Shown piece after piece: positions 57,050 to 64,000 of a DNA stretch of 64,000 bases. The notes beneath the pieces were generated by a model. The model was not told the DNA's origin. It worked only from the letters and a program-made list of their open reading frames with translations, and ran no database searches. The position numbers and the translations under genes are program-made. This DNA comes from Paraburkholderia sp. BL23I1N1 (lineage in GTDB: Bacteria; Pseudomonadota; Gammaproteobacteria; Burkholderiales; Burkholderiaceae): NCBI RefSeq assembly GCF_003610295.1, contig NZ_RAPV01000001.1, forward strand, positions 434,001 through 498,000, given 5' to 3'. Numbering within the stretch: the stretch's first letter is position 1; the number at the start of each line of letters is the position of its first letter.

Positions 57050-57129
57050 ATGTACACACATGTATTTACATCGCCGGCATCGAGGGCTATAGTGTTCGTT
57101 AGTACATACAGCGTACACACAACGTGTAT
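57050..57129 (+). promoter_or_regulatory. Repeat-rich vapBC promoter/operator region
   Basis: GTACACACA occurs twice in the same orientation (57052-57060 and 57113-57121), each followed by a TGTAT element. The second copy forms the inverted repeat TACAC-N5-GTGTA (57115-57129). TGTACA and ACATGT palindromes lie in the first. Such repeats are expected for autoregulation by the VapBC complex. Confidence 0.5.
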
Positions 57130-57147
57130 TCGCAGCAGGAGTTCAGC

Positions 57148-57381
57148 ATGCTTACCAAAGTCTTTCGCAACGGCAATTCGCAAGCCGTGCGTATTCCCGC
57201 CGAATTGGCATTCGAGCGTGCCGATGTCGAGGTTGAAATCGAACGAGTCGGCGAAGAATTACGGATCCGCCCAATCCGGCGTCCGCTGACCGGCGTGCTC
57301 AAGAAATTCGCGAAATTTGGGCCCGACTTCATGGCGGAAGGGCGTGGTGACCACGAGCAGGCAGAGCGCGAGGATTTGTAA
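57148..57381 (+). CDS. vapB: VapB/MazE-type antitoxin (AbrB fold)
   Basis: Antitoxin of 77 aa. The N-terminal AbrB/MazE swapped-hairpin DNA-binding domain reads LTKVFRNGNSQAVRIPAEL. The acidic C-terminal part (GDHEQAEREDL) would block the toxin. The ATG at 57148 has AGGAG 6-10 bp upstream. Its stop overlaps the toxin start (TAATG). It likely represses its own operon through the repeats upstream. Confidence 0.9.
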   Translation: MLTKVFRNGNSQAVRIPAELAFERADVEVEIERVGEELRIRPIRRPLTGVLKKFAKFGPDFMAEGRGDHEQAEREDL

Positions 57382-57782
57382 TGCCGCGCTACATGCTCGA
57401 CACCAATATCTGCATCTACCTGATGAAGAACCAACCGGAACAGGTCGCGAAGCGCTTTGCGGAATGTCTCGTTGGCGACGTGGTGATGTCGGCCATCACT
57501 TTTGCGGAACTCGAATACGGCGTGGCGGTATCGGCGAACCGTGCGCGCGAGCGCCGCAACCTGGCGGCACTGGCCGAAGACATTCTGGTGATGCCGTTCG
57601 ACAGCGCTGCGGCAAGTGCGTACGGTCCGATTCGCGAGGCGACGCGCGAGCGTAAGAAGGATCAGCCCGACAAGCTGATCGCGGCCCATGCGGTGGCGCT
57701 CGACGTGGTGCTGGTGACCAACAACGAACGCGACTTCACCGCGTACCCGGGGCTGCGCGTAGAAAACTGGCTGAACGGCTAA
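57381..57782 (+). CDS. vapC: VapC-type PIN-domain toxin ribonuclease
   Basis: PIN-domain endoribonuclease of 133 aa. Acidic metal ligands are visible: Asp in MLDTNICIYLMK (near residue 6), Glu in TFAELEYGVA (near 43), Asp in KKDQPDKLIAAHAVAL (near 95-98) and Asp in TNNERDFTAYPGL. VapC toxins cut initiator tRNA or rRNA. It is translationally coupled to the antitoxin (overlap of 1 bp). Confidence 0.92.
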   Translation: MPRYMLDTNICIYLMKNQPEQVAKRFAECLVGDVVMSAITFAELEYGVAVSANRARERRNLAALAEDILVMPFDSAAASAYGPIREATRERKKDQPDKLIAAHAVALDVVLVTNNERDFTAYPGLRVENWLNG

Positions 57783-57856
57783 CTACGTTTTAACGCACTG
57801 CCGAGTGATGCGCCGTCCGCTAAACTGGCAAATCCAACAATGACATGGAGACTGGG

Positions 57857-58738
57857 ATGTCGCCCAGGGACTTACTGCTCGCGCTGGTCGTCGTGGTTGC
57901 GTGGGGCGTCAATTTCGTCGTGATCAAGGTGGGCCTGCATGGCGTGCCGCCAATGCTGCTCGGCGCGCTGCGTTTCGCGCTCGCCGCGGTGCCGGCGGTG
58001 TTCTTCGTGAAGCGGCCGCAACTGCCGTGGCGCTGGCTGCTTGCCTACGGCGCGACGATTTCGTTCGGGCAGTTCGCTTTCCTGTTCTCGGCGATGTATG
58101 TCGGTATGCCGGCGGGGCTCGCTTCGCTCGTCTTGCAGGCGCAGGCATTCTTCACGCTGATTTTCGCGGCCCTGTTTCTGCATGAGCGCTTTCGCGTGCC
58201 GAACATCGTCGGTTTGCTGATCGCGGCGGGCGGTCTCGCGATCATCGGCATGCAAGGCGGCCACGCCATGACGCTCGCCGGTTTCCTGCTCACGCTGTGC
58301 GCCGCGTGTTCGTGGGCGCTCGGCAACATCGTCACGAAGAAGGTCGGCAAGGTCGATCTGGTCGGGCTGGTGGTGTGGGGCAGCCTGATCCCGCCGTTAC
58401 CGTTTTTCGCGCTGTCGTACGCGTTCGAAGGACCGCAGCGGATCGTCGCGGCGCTGTCCGCGATCAGCGCGGTGTCGATCTTCGCTATCGTGTACCTCGC
58501 GTTTATCGCGACGCTGATCGGCTACGGCCTGTGGAGCCGGCTCCTGTCGCGCTATCCGGCCAGCCAGGTGGCGCCGTTTTCGCTGCTGGTGCCGATTGTC
58601 GGGCTGGCGTCGGCGTCCGTGTTTCTCGACGAGCAGTTGTCCGAAGCGCAGATCGTGGGCGCTTTGCTGGTGATGGCGGGGTTGGTGGTGAATGTGTTCG
58701 GGGGGTGGGTCGTGCAGCGGATTTCGCCGGCGCGCTGA
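57857..58738 (+). CDS. EamA-family DMT-superfamily exporter
   Basis: Inner-membrane transporter of 293 aa with ten predicted TM helices in two EamA repeats (about 5-135 and 145-285). It closely recalls the E. coli EamA O-acetylserine/cysteine exporter in WGVNFVVIKVGLHGVPPMLL and QFAFLFSAMYVGMPAGLASL. The ATG at 57857 has GGAG 7 bp upstream; an earlier in-frame ATG at 57845 adds four residues. Substrate unproven. Confidence 0.88.
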   Translation: MSPRDLLLALVVVVAWGVNFVVIKVGLHGVPPMLLGALRFALAAVPAVFFVKRPQLPWRWLLAYGATISFGQFAFLFSAMYVGMPAGLASLVLQAQAFFTLIFAALFLHERFRVPNIVGLLIAAGGLAIIGMQGGHAMTLAGFLLTLCAACSWALGNIVTKKVGKVDLVGLVVWGSLIPPLPFFALSYAFEGPQRIVAALSAISAVSIFAIVYLAFIATLIGYGLWSRLLSRYPASQVAPFSLLVPIVGLASASVFLDEQLSEAQIVGALLVMAGLVVNVFGGWVVQRISPAR

Positions 58739-58763
58739 ATGACTCTTTGGCGTGAGGCAGAAA

Positions 58764-58790
58764 AACGGCCGCATCGAGCGGCCGTTTTTT
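58764..58790 (+). terminator. Bidirectional terminator between DMT exporter and amiC
   Basis: AACGGCCGC (58764-58772) pairs with GCGGCCGTT (58778-58786), with A's before and T's after. It serves convergent genes. Confidence 0.88.
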
Positions 58791-58835
58791 GTTGCCTGCA
58801 TGAATTGACGTCACGCGGCGTGATGCCCGGCGGCG

Positions 58836-60428
58836 TCAAGTCATGCGGTTCTTCGCCAACGGCGGATTCGCCGCGAAATAGCGCTTGATGCCGGTCATGA
58901 TCGCGTCGGCCATCTTCTCCCGATACGCGTCGTCGTTCAGGCGGCGCTCCTCGTCCGGGTTGCTGATGAAGGCGGTTTCCACAAGAATCGACGGAATGTC
59001 CGGTGCCTTCAGCACGGCAAACCCGGCCTGTTCGACCGACCCTTTGTGCAGCTTGTTGATGCCGCCGATCTCTTTCAGCACGAAGTTGCCGTAGCGCATC
59101 GAATCGCGAATCTGCGCGGTGGTCGACATATCGAACAGCGCGCGGTTGACGGTCGCGTCGGCGGACTTGATGTTGATCCCGCCGATCTGATCCGACGAGT
59201 TCTCCTTGTTCGCCATCCAGCGCGCCGCGGCGCTCGACGCACCGTGCTCCGACAAGGCGAACACCGAGGAGCCCTTCGCGTCGGGCGTGGTGAACGCGTC
59301 CGCGTGGATCGACACGAACAGGTCCGCGCCGACGCGTCGCGCCTTCTGCACGCGCACGTTAAGCGGCACGAAGAAATCGGCGTCGCGCGTCATCATGGCG
59401 CGCATGTTCGGTTGTGCGTCAATTTTCGCGCGCAGCTTCTTCGCGACGTCGAGTGCGATGTGCTTCTCGTACGTGCCCGAAGCGCCGATCGCGCCCGGGT
59501 CTTCACCGCCGTGGCCCGGATCGATCGCGACGGTGAGCAGGCGCACCGTGTTGCTCTTGCCGGTTTTCGGGTTGGTGAAGGCGTAGTTACCGTCACCGTC
59601 ACTGTCATCGCCACCGAGGTTGCCCGCTGTGCTGCCGCCCTTGTTGCGGGCGATCGCGGTGGGCGGCGGGACTGGCGTAAGCGGCGTAAGCGGCGCCGCC
59701 GGCGTGGCAGGCTTACCGAGGATGGGCGGAGCCGGCGGCACGATATGCGCCGGCGGACGTGGCACGCCCGACGCTGTCCCGCCGCTGCCGTTCTGTGCGT
59801 AACGTTCGAAGAAGGCTTCGCTGTTGTCGGCGGCGGGCGGCGTGATGCCCGGGCCGCTTAGCGTGGCGGGCGGCGCGTTGTTTTCATCCAGCGTCTGCTG
59901 CTTGCGCTCGGTCTGCGCGAGCAGATCCATTAGCGGATCGGGCGCGACAGCAGGGTACAGGTCGAACACCAGCCGGTATTTGTACGCGCCGACCGGCGAC
60001 AGTGTGAACACCTGCGGCTTCACCGAGCCCTTCAGATCGAACACCATGCGCACGACATGCGGCTGATATTGGCCGACCCGCACCGACTGAATCTGCGGAT
60101 CGTTCGGCGTAATTTTCGATACCAGATCCTTCAATGCCTGATCCAGATCGAGGCCGCTCAGATCGACCACCAGCCGGTCCGGACCCTGCAGCAACTGCTG
60201 CGTGTTCTGCAAAGGCAGATCCGACTCGATCGTCACGCGCGTGTAATCGCGCGCCGGCCAGACCCGCACGCCCAGCACCGAACTCGCCCATGCGAGACGC
60301 GGCGCGACAAGGCCGAGCACCAGCGTGGACGCACCCGCGCGCAGAATCTGCCGGCGCCGCCAGTTATGCGTTGCGGTAGCCGCCGATTCGATCGAGCGGA
60401 ACGGTTTGATCAACATCTTTCGAGACAT
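58836..60428 (-). CDS. amiC: N-acetylmuramoyl-L-alanine amidase AmiC
   Basis: Periplasmic cell-separation amidase of 530 aa. The start at 60428 has AGGAAAGG upstream and yields a twin-arginine signal (RRRQILRAGASTLVLGLVAP, about residues 24-43), as in E. coli AmiC. The AMIN domain (about 50-155) targets septa. A Pro/Gly/Thr-rich linker spans about 180-285. The Amidase_3 domain (about 295-520) has zinc ligands in VAIDPGHGGEDPGA and FVSIHADAFTT, and Glu in ILVETAFISNPDEE. It overlaps the tsaE end by 19 bp and is cotranscribed with it. Confidence 0.95.
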   Translation of the reverse strand: MSRKMLIKPFRSIESAATATHNWRRRQILRAGASTLVLGLVAPRLAWASSVLGVRVWPARDYTRVTIESDLPLQNTQQLLQGPDRLVVDLSGLDLDQALKDLVSKITPNDPQIQSVRVGQYQPHVVRMVFDLKGSVKPQVFTLSPVGAYKYRLVFDLYPAVAPDPLMDLLAQTERKQQTLDENNAPPATLSGPGITPPAADNSEAFFERYAQNGSGGTASGVPRPPAHIVPPAPPILGKPATPAAPLTPLTPVPPPTAIARNKGGSTAGNLGGDDSDGDGNYAFTNPKTGKSNTVRLLTVAIDPGHGGEDPGAIGASGTYEKHIALDVAKKLRAKIDAQPNMRAMMTRDADFFVPLNVRVQKARRVGADLFVSIHADAFTTPDAKGSSVFALSEHGASSAAARWMANKENSSDQIGGINIKSADATVNRALFDMSTTAQIRDSMRYGNFVLKEIGGINKLHKGSVEQAGFAVLKAPDIPSILVETAFISNPDEERRLNDDAYREKMADAIMTGIKRYFAANPPLAKNRMT

Positions 60429-60982
60429 GCCTTTCCTGATTCGCTGTATGCCCGTGCAACGAGTACCCGGCCTTCGCCCTCGTGGTCCAGGTCGAGCGCG
60501 AAAACGAGATCCGGCACGCCGAGAAGACGCCCGGCGCGCTGCGGCCATTCAACGAGGCAAATAGCGCCGCTGTCGAAGTACTCGCGAAAGCCCGCGTCGG
60601 CCCATTCGGCCGGGTCGGTGAATCTGTACAGATCGAAGTGATAGAGCCCGAGTTCCCCAGCGGGCCGTTCGAGCACGTAGGGTTCGACGAGTGTGTAAGT
60701 GGGACTGCGCACGCGGCCGGTGTGGCCGAGGCCGCGCAAGGTTGCGCGCACGAGCGTGGTTTTGCCGGCGCCAAGGTCGCCGACGAGTTGTACTTGCAGG
60801 CCGTGGAATGCCTGATTGCCTTCGGTGCCCGGCGCGGGTTGATGTGCTCCGCGCACGCTTTCGATTGCCCGTGCAAAGCGCTCGCCGAATGCATGCGTGG
60901 CGGCCTCGTCCGCGAGCGCGAAAGTGCGTTCGAGCAGGACATCGGCGGGCGGTTGGATCGCGAGATCGGAATTGACGGGCAT
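60410..60982 (-). CDS. tsaE: tRNA t6A biosynthesis ATPase TsaE
   Basis: P-loop protein of 190 aa needed with TsaB, TsaC and TsaD for t6A37 in tRNA. Walker A LVGDLGAGKTTLVRATLRGL; conserved SPTYTLVEPY and LYHFDLYRF; CLVEWPQRAG near the C-terminal third. An N-terminal ~40-aa extension makes it longer than E. coli TsaE (153 aa). It starts 17 bp from the divergent queG start, so the two promoters must overlap the genes. Confidence 0.94.
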   Translation of the reverse strand: MPVNSDLAIQPPADVLLERTFALADEAATHAFGERFARAIESVRGAHQPAPGTEGNQAFHGLQVQLVGDLGAGKTTLVRATLRGLGHTGRVRSPTYTLVEPYVLERPAGELGLYHFDLYRFTDPAEWADAGFREYFDSGAICLVEWPQRAGRLLGVPDLVFALDLDHEGEGRVLVARAYSESGKACLERC

Positions 60983-60999
60983 TCTCGTAAAATGGCGTG

Positions 61000-62241
61000 A
61001 TGAACCGAAGTCCGGAGTCCCCTGTTTCCTGCACGCCTGCGTCTAACGACGATGCGCGTGCCGAGCGTCATTTCGATGAAGCGGGGCTGAATGCGCTCGC
61101 GCTCAACATCAAAACGTGGGGCCGTGAACTGGGTTTCGGGGCAATCGGTATCAGCGACACCGATCTCTCCGCTGCCGAAGCGCCGCTTGCAGCATGGCTG
61201 GACGCAGGTTGCCACGGCGAGATGGATTATATGGCGAAACACGGCATGAAACGCGCGCGGCCCGCCGAGCTTGTGGCCGGCACGCGACGTGTGATTACTG
61301 CGCGCATCGACTATTTGCCAGTACAGACATTGAGTGGAAAGGCGCACGAAAGCGCTTTGCAGGACTCGCCGCTCGCATCGCAAGACTGGCGTGCAGCCGA
61401 GCATGCGCGGCTCGCGGACCCGTCGGCGGCGGTGGTGTCGATCTATGCGCGAGGCCGCGATTATCACAAGGTAATGCGTAACCGTCTGCAACATCTGGCC
61501 GAGAAAATCGAGGCGGCGATCGGCGCATTCGGCTACCGCGTATTTACCGATTCGGCGCCGGTGCTCGAAGTGGAACTTGCCCAGAAGGCCGGCATCGGCT
61601 GGCGCGGCAAGCACACGCTGCTGCTGCAGCGCGACGCCGGTTCGCTGTTTTTCCTCGGCGAAATCTACGTCGACGTGCCATTGCCCACCGATGCCGAAAC
61701 GTCTCCTGACGAGGCGCCCGAAACGCCAGGTGCGCATTGCGGCAGTTGCACGCGCTGCATCGGCGCATGCCCGACGGGGGCGATCGTGGCGCCGTACAAG
61801 GTCGATGCACGTCTCTGCATTTCGTATCTGACGATCGAATTGAAGGGCAATATTCCCCTGGAAATGCGGCCGCTAATCGGTAATCGTGTGTACGGCTGCG
61901 ACGATTGCCAGCTCGTCTGTCCGTGGAACAAGTTTGCGCAGGCCGCGCCGGTCGCCGATTTCGATGTGCGCCATGGACTCGATCGCGCGACGCTGGTCGA
62001 GCTGTTTGCATGGAGCGCGGAGGAGTTCGATACGCGCATGCAGGGGAGTGCGATTCGCCGCATCGGCTATGAGAGCTGGCTGCGCAATCTCGCGGTGGGG
62101 ATGGGTAACGCGCTGCGGGCCTCGTCGGACAGTTTGAGTGGGGATGCGCGCGCGGCGATTGTCGACGCGCTGAAGTTGCGCGTCGAAGACCCTTCCGCCG
62201 TGGTGCGCGAGCATGTGGAATGGGCGTTGGAAGCGGCGTAA
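61000..62241 (+). CDS. queG: Epoxyqueuosine reductase QueG
   Basis: Cobalamin- and iron-sulfur-dependent enzyme of 413 aa that performs the last step of queuosine synthesis in tRNA. Two 4Fe-4S clusters are marked by CGSCTRCIGACPTGAI and CDDCQLVCPWNKF, with the cobalamin-side region HGEMDYMAKHG and KAGIGWRGKHTLLL. An ATG at 61000 is preferred to the GTG immediately before it. The C-terminal HEAT-like region holds VREHVEWALEAA. It stands back to back with tsaE, also a tRNA-modification gene. Confidence 0.94.
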   Translation: MNRSPESPVSCTPASNDDARAERHFDEAGLNALALNIKTWGRELGFGAIGISDTDLSAAEAPLAAWLDAGCHGEMDYMAKHGMKRARPAELVAGTRRVITARIDYLPVQTLSGKAHESALQDSPLASQDWRAAEHARLADPSAAVVSIYARGRDYHKVMRNRLQHLAEKIEAAIGAFGYRVFTDSAPVLEVELAQKAGIGWRGKHTLLLQRDAGSLFFLGEIYVDVPLPTDAETSPDEAPETPGAHCGSCTRCIGACPTGAIVAPYKVDARLCISYLTIELKGNIPLEMRPLIGNRVYGCDDCQLVCPWNKFAQAAPVADFDVRHGLDRATLVELFAWSAEEFDTRMQGSAIRRIGYESWLRNLAVGMGNALRASSDSLSGDARAAIVDALKLRVEDPSAVVREHVEWALEAA

Positions 62242-62381
62242 AGTAGCGGCAATCGGGCGGGGGCTGCGCCGGGAGTTACCAACGGGAAATGCGAGTAGCG
62301 CGTTTGCAAGCGGCCCGCGCTTATCCAGATGCGCCGCCGTGCAATCTGAAAGATGCCCCGCCAATCACGGAGCAGGCAACC

Positions 62382-62852
62382 ATGTTCAACGCAGTGATCC
62401 ATGCACCGTTCGGCAAGGTCGGTATCCGCCTCGAAGGCGAGGCTGTGCGCGAGATCGTCTATCTGCCGGACTCAATCCAGAGCGTCGCGCCGGACACGCC
62501 GCTGGCAAAGCAGGCCGTCGAGCAGATCGAACGTTATTTCGAGCTTGCGTCCGCGAAATTCGACTTGCCGCTGGCAGCGGTCGGCACCACGTATCAGCGG
62601 CGCGTGTGGCAAGCGATCTGCGACATCCCGCCGGGTGTCGTACTGACCTATGGACAACTGGCAAGGCAGCTTGGCAGCGTCCCACGCGCGGTCGGCCAGG
62701 CGTGCGGGTCGAATTACTTTCCGATCGTGATTCCGTGTCATCGGGTGGTCAGCTCGAGCGGCATCGGCGGATTCGCGCATCATGCCGAAGACGGCTTCTT
62801 TCGCAACGTCAAGCGCTGGCTTCTGGCGCATGAAGGCATTCCCTACGCATGA
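62382..62852 (+). CDS. ogt: Methylated-DNA-[protein]-cysteine S-methyltransferase (Ogt type)
   Basis: Suicide DNA-repair protein of 156 aa removing O6-methylguanine. Acceptor Cys119 is in the motif FPIVIPCHRVVSSSG. The helix-turn-helix segment FxQxVW is represented by YQRRVWQAICDIPPGVVLTY. There is no Ada regulatory domain, so it is the constitutive Ogt form. The start at 62382 begins directly at the fold; GGAGCAGG lies upstream. The xerD start overlaps its stop (ATGA). Confidence 0.93.
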   Translation: MFNAVIHAPFGKVGIRLEGEAVREIVYLPDSIQSVAPDTPLAKQAVEQIERYFELASAKFDLPLAAVGTTYQRRVWQAICDIPPGVVLTYGQLARQLGSVPRAVGQACGSNYFPIVIPCHRVVSSSGIGGFAHHAEDGFFRNVKRWLLAHEGIPYA

Positions 62853-63784
62853 GCGACACCGTAACTGAAGACGCGCCGGCCGCGTCACCTTTGTTTGTGG
62901 CGAGCTCGGCCTCGATCGATGCGTTCTGCGACGCGTTGTGGCTCGAGCACGGCTTGTCGCGCAACACGCTCGATGCCTATCGGCGCGATCTGCGGCTGTT
63001 TTGCGAGTGGCTCGCGCAAACCCGCAAGACGTCGCTCGATACCGCCAGCGAGGCCGATCTCAACGCTTATAGCGCGGCGCGTCAGAAAGACAAGTCCACC
63101 TCGGCGAACCGGCGGCTCTCGGTGTTTCGCCGCTACTACGGCTGGGCGGTGCGCGAGCATCGCGCAAAAGCCGATCCGACTGTGCGCATCCGGTCGGCCA
63201 AGCAACCGCCGCGTTTTCCGTCCACGCTCACCGAAGCGCAAGTCGAAGCGCTGCTCGGTGCGCCGGATATCGACACGCCCCTCGGCCTGCGCGACCGCAC
63301 CATGCTGGAGCTGATGTACGCGAGCGGCTTACGTGTCACCGAACTCGTCACGCTGAAGACGGTGGAAGTGGGCCTGAACGAAGGTGTGGTGCGCGTCATG
63401 GGCAAGGGCTCGAAAGAGCGCCTGATTCCGTTCGGCGAAGAGGCGCACGGGTGGATCGAACGCTATCTGCGCGAAGCGCGTCCTGCTTTGCTGGGAGCGC
63501 GCGCGACGGATGCGTTGTTCGTCACGAGCCGCGCGGAGGGCATGACTCGCCAGCAGTTCTGGAACATCATCAAGCGTCACGCGGCAGCGGCCGATGTGCA
63601 CGCGCCGCTCTCGCCGCATACGCTGCGGCACGCGTTCGCGACGCACCTGCTGAACCATGGCGCCGACTTGCGCGTCGTGCAATTGCTGCTCGGTCATACG
63701 GATATCTCGACCACGCAGATCTATACGCACGTGGCCCGCGAACGGTTGAAGTCGCTGCATGCGCAGCATCATCCGCGGGGGTGA
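62849..63784 (+). CDS. xerD: Tyrosine recombinase XerD
   Basis: Site-specific recombinase of 311 aa that resolves chromosome dimers at dif with XerC and FtsK. N-terminal SAM-like core-binding domain (about 18-105: FCDALWLEHGLSRNTLDAYR). Catalytic residues: Arg in MYASGLRVTELVTLK, Lys in GKGSKERLIPFG, His/Arg in SPHTLRHAFATHLL, His in LLLGHTDISTTQIYTHV with the nucleophilic Tyr. It overlaps ogt by 4 bp. Confidence 0.95.
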   Translation: MSDTVTEDAPAASPLFVASSASIDAFCDALWLEHGLSRNTLDAYRRDLRLFCEWLAQTRKTSLDTASEADLNAYSAARQKDKSTSANRRLSVFRRYYGWAVREHRAKADPTVRIRSAKQPPRFPSTLTEAQVEALLGAPDIDTPLGLRDRTMLELMYASGLRVTELVTLKTVEVGLNEGVVRVMGKGSKERLIPFGEEAHGWIERYLREARPALLGARATDALFVTSRAEGMTRQQFWNIIKRHAAAADVHAPLSPHTLRHAFATHLLNHGADLRVVQLLLGHTDISTTQIYTHVARERLKSLHAQHHPRG

Positions 63785-63883
63785 GGCTCGTTAGCGGCTG
63801 CGCGGGGCGGTGCGTTTGCTGTTGTGGCGGCCGCTACCGTAGTCGCTGTCATTGCCGCTATCGCCACAGCCACAGCCACAGCG

Positions 63884-64000
63884 TTAAACGAACTCGCGCA
63901 ACCGGTGCTTGAGAATCTTGCCCGTCGACGCCGCCGGCAGCGCCGCGAGCACCTTCACTTCGGCCGGGCGCTTGTAGGGCGCGAGACGCTCGCCGCACCA
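63884..64000 (-). CDS. AMP-dependent acyl-CoA synthetase, C-terminal end (partial)
   Basis: The last 38 codons of a minus-strand gene cut by the window edge. The reading ERLAPYKRPAEVKVLAALPA followed by STGKILKHRLREFV shows the A10 motif with the catalytic Lys (TGKILK) of ANL-family acyl/aryl-CoA ligases. Substrate cannot be judged from this piece. It is convergent with xerD, 99 bp apart. Confidence 0.85.
   Translation of the reverse strand, partial: WCGERLAPYKRPAEVKVLAALPAASTGKILKHRLREFV

Noticed and set aside
63840..63883. CACAGC-type short repeats after xerD
   Set aside because: Only a few imperfect copies in a short gene-end gap; no spacer structure, so neither CRISPR nor a convincing tandem repeat.
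1..64000. tRNA, rRNA, CRISPR array, prophage or replication origin
   Set aside because: None recognised on reading both strands; a covariance-model scan was not possible, so small ncRNAs could be missed.

Overview
The window is GC-rich chromosomal DNA from a Burkholderiaceae bacterium, most likely Paraburkholderia or a close Burkholderia relative. Pointers are a BpeR/BpeAB-OprB-type efflux locus, a kynBUA cluster with a divergent Lrp-type regulator, a Pseudomonas/Burkholderia-type mtl polyol operon, a DegP-like protease behind a QseB/PmrA-type two-component system, and consistently high third-position G+C. No rRNA, tRNA or CRISPR array was seen. The placement rests on recognising families by eye; no search was run.

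Layout. 0.2-8 kb: two-component system and periplasmic protease, a small secreted protein, DUF427 and CoxG-like proteins, and a divergent GlxA-type regulator/isochorismatase-family hydrolase pair. 7.8-15 kb: TetR repressor and a tripartite RND pump. 15-21 kb: NCS2 purine permease, a xylulokinase, and the glutathione-dependent formaldehyde pair frmA-frmB. 20.8-23.6 kb: znuACB zinc uptake operon on the minus strand. 23.9-34.2 kb: mannitol/sorbitol/arabitol locus made of two convergent operons: sorbitol dehydrogenase, ABC importer and HAD phosphatase on the plus strand; mannitol dehydrogenase, xylulokinase and SorC-type regulator on the minus strand. 34.5-42.6 kb: a second polyol locus with an AraC regulator, ribose-type ABC importer, zinc polyol dehydrogenase, FGGY kinase and an L-xylulose-reductase-like SDR. 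42.7-45.2 kb: a less GC-rich accessory island with a type VI amidase effector (Tae4 family), two small membrane proteins in operon with it, and a decayed IS3-family element. 45.4-49 kb: tryptophan-to-anthranilate kynurenine operon and its regulator. 49-64 kb: mostly housekeeping genes (msrA, cfa, pdxH, tcdA, cnoX-like, pirin, vapBC, a DMT exporter, amiC, tsaE, queG, ogt, xerD), ending in the 3' end of an acyl-CoA synthetase gene.

How genes work together. The two polyol loci and the separate xylB give three FGGY kinases within 25 kb and could carry hexitols and pentitols into fructose, D-xylulose and xylulose-5-phosphate. The degP promoter holds two direct-repeat pairs of the PmrA/QseB-box type, linking the first two-component system to envelope proteolysis.

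The most unusual stretch is the Tae4 island. It has a recognisable cell-wall amidase effector with no T6SS structural genes in view. Its translationally coupled downstream genes encode membrane proteins that do not look like the usual soluble periplasmic Tai4 immunity proteins. An IS3 remnant cuts off whatever gene lay upstream.
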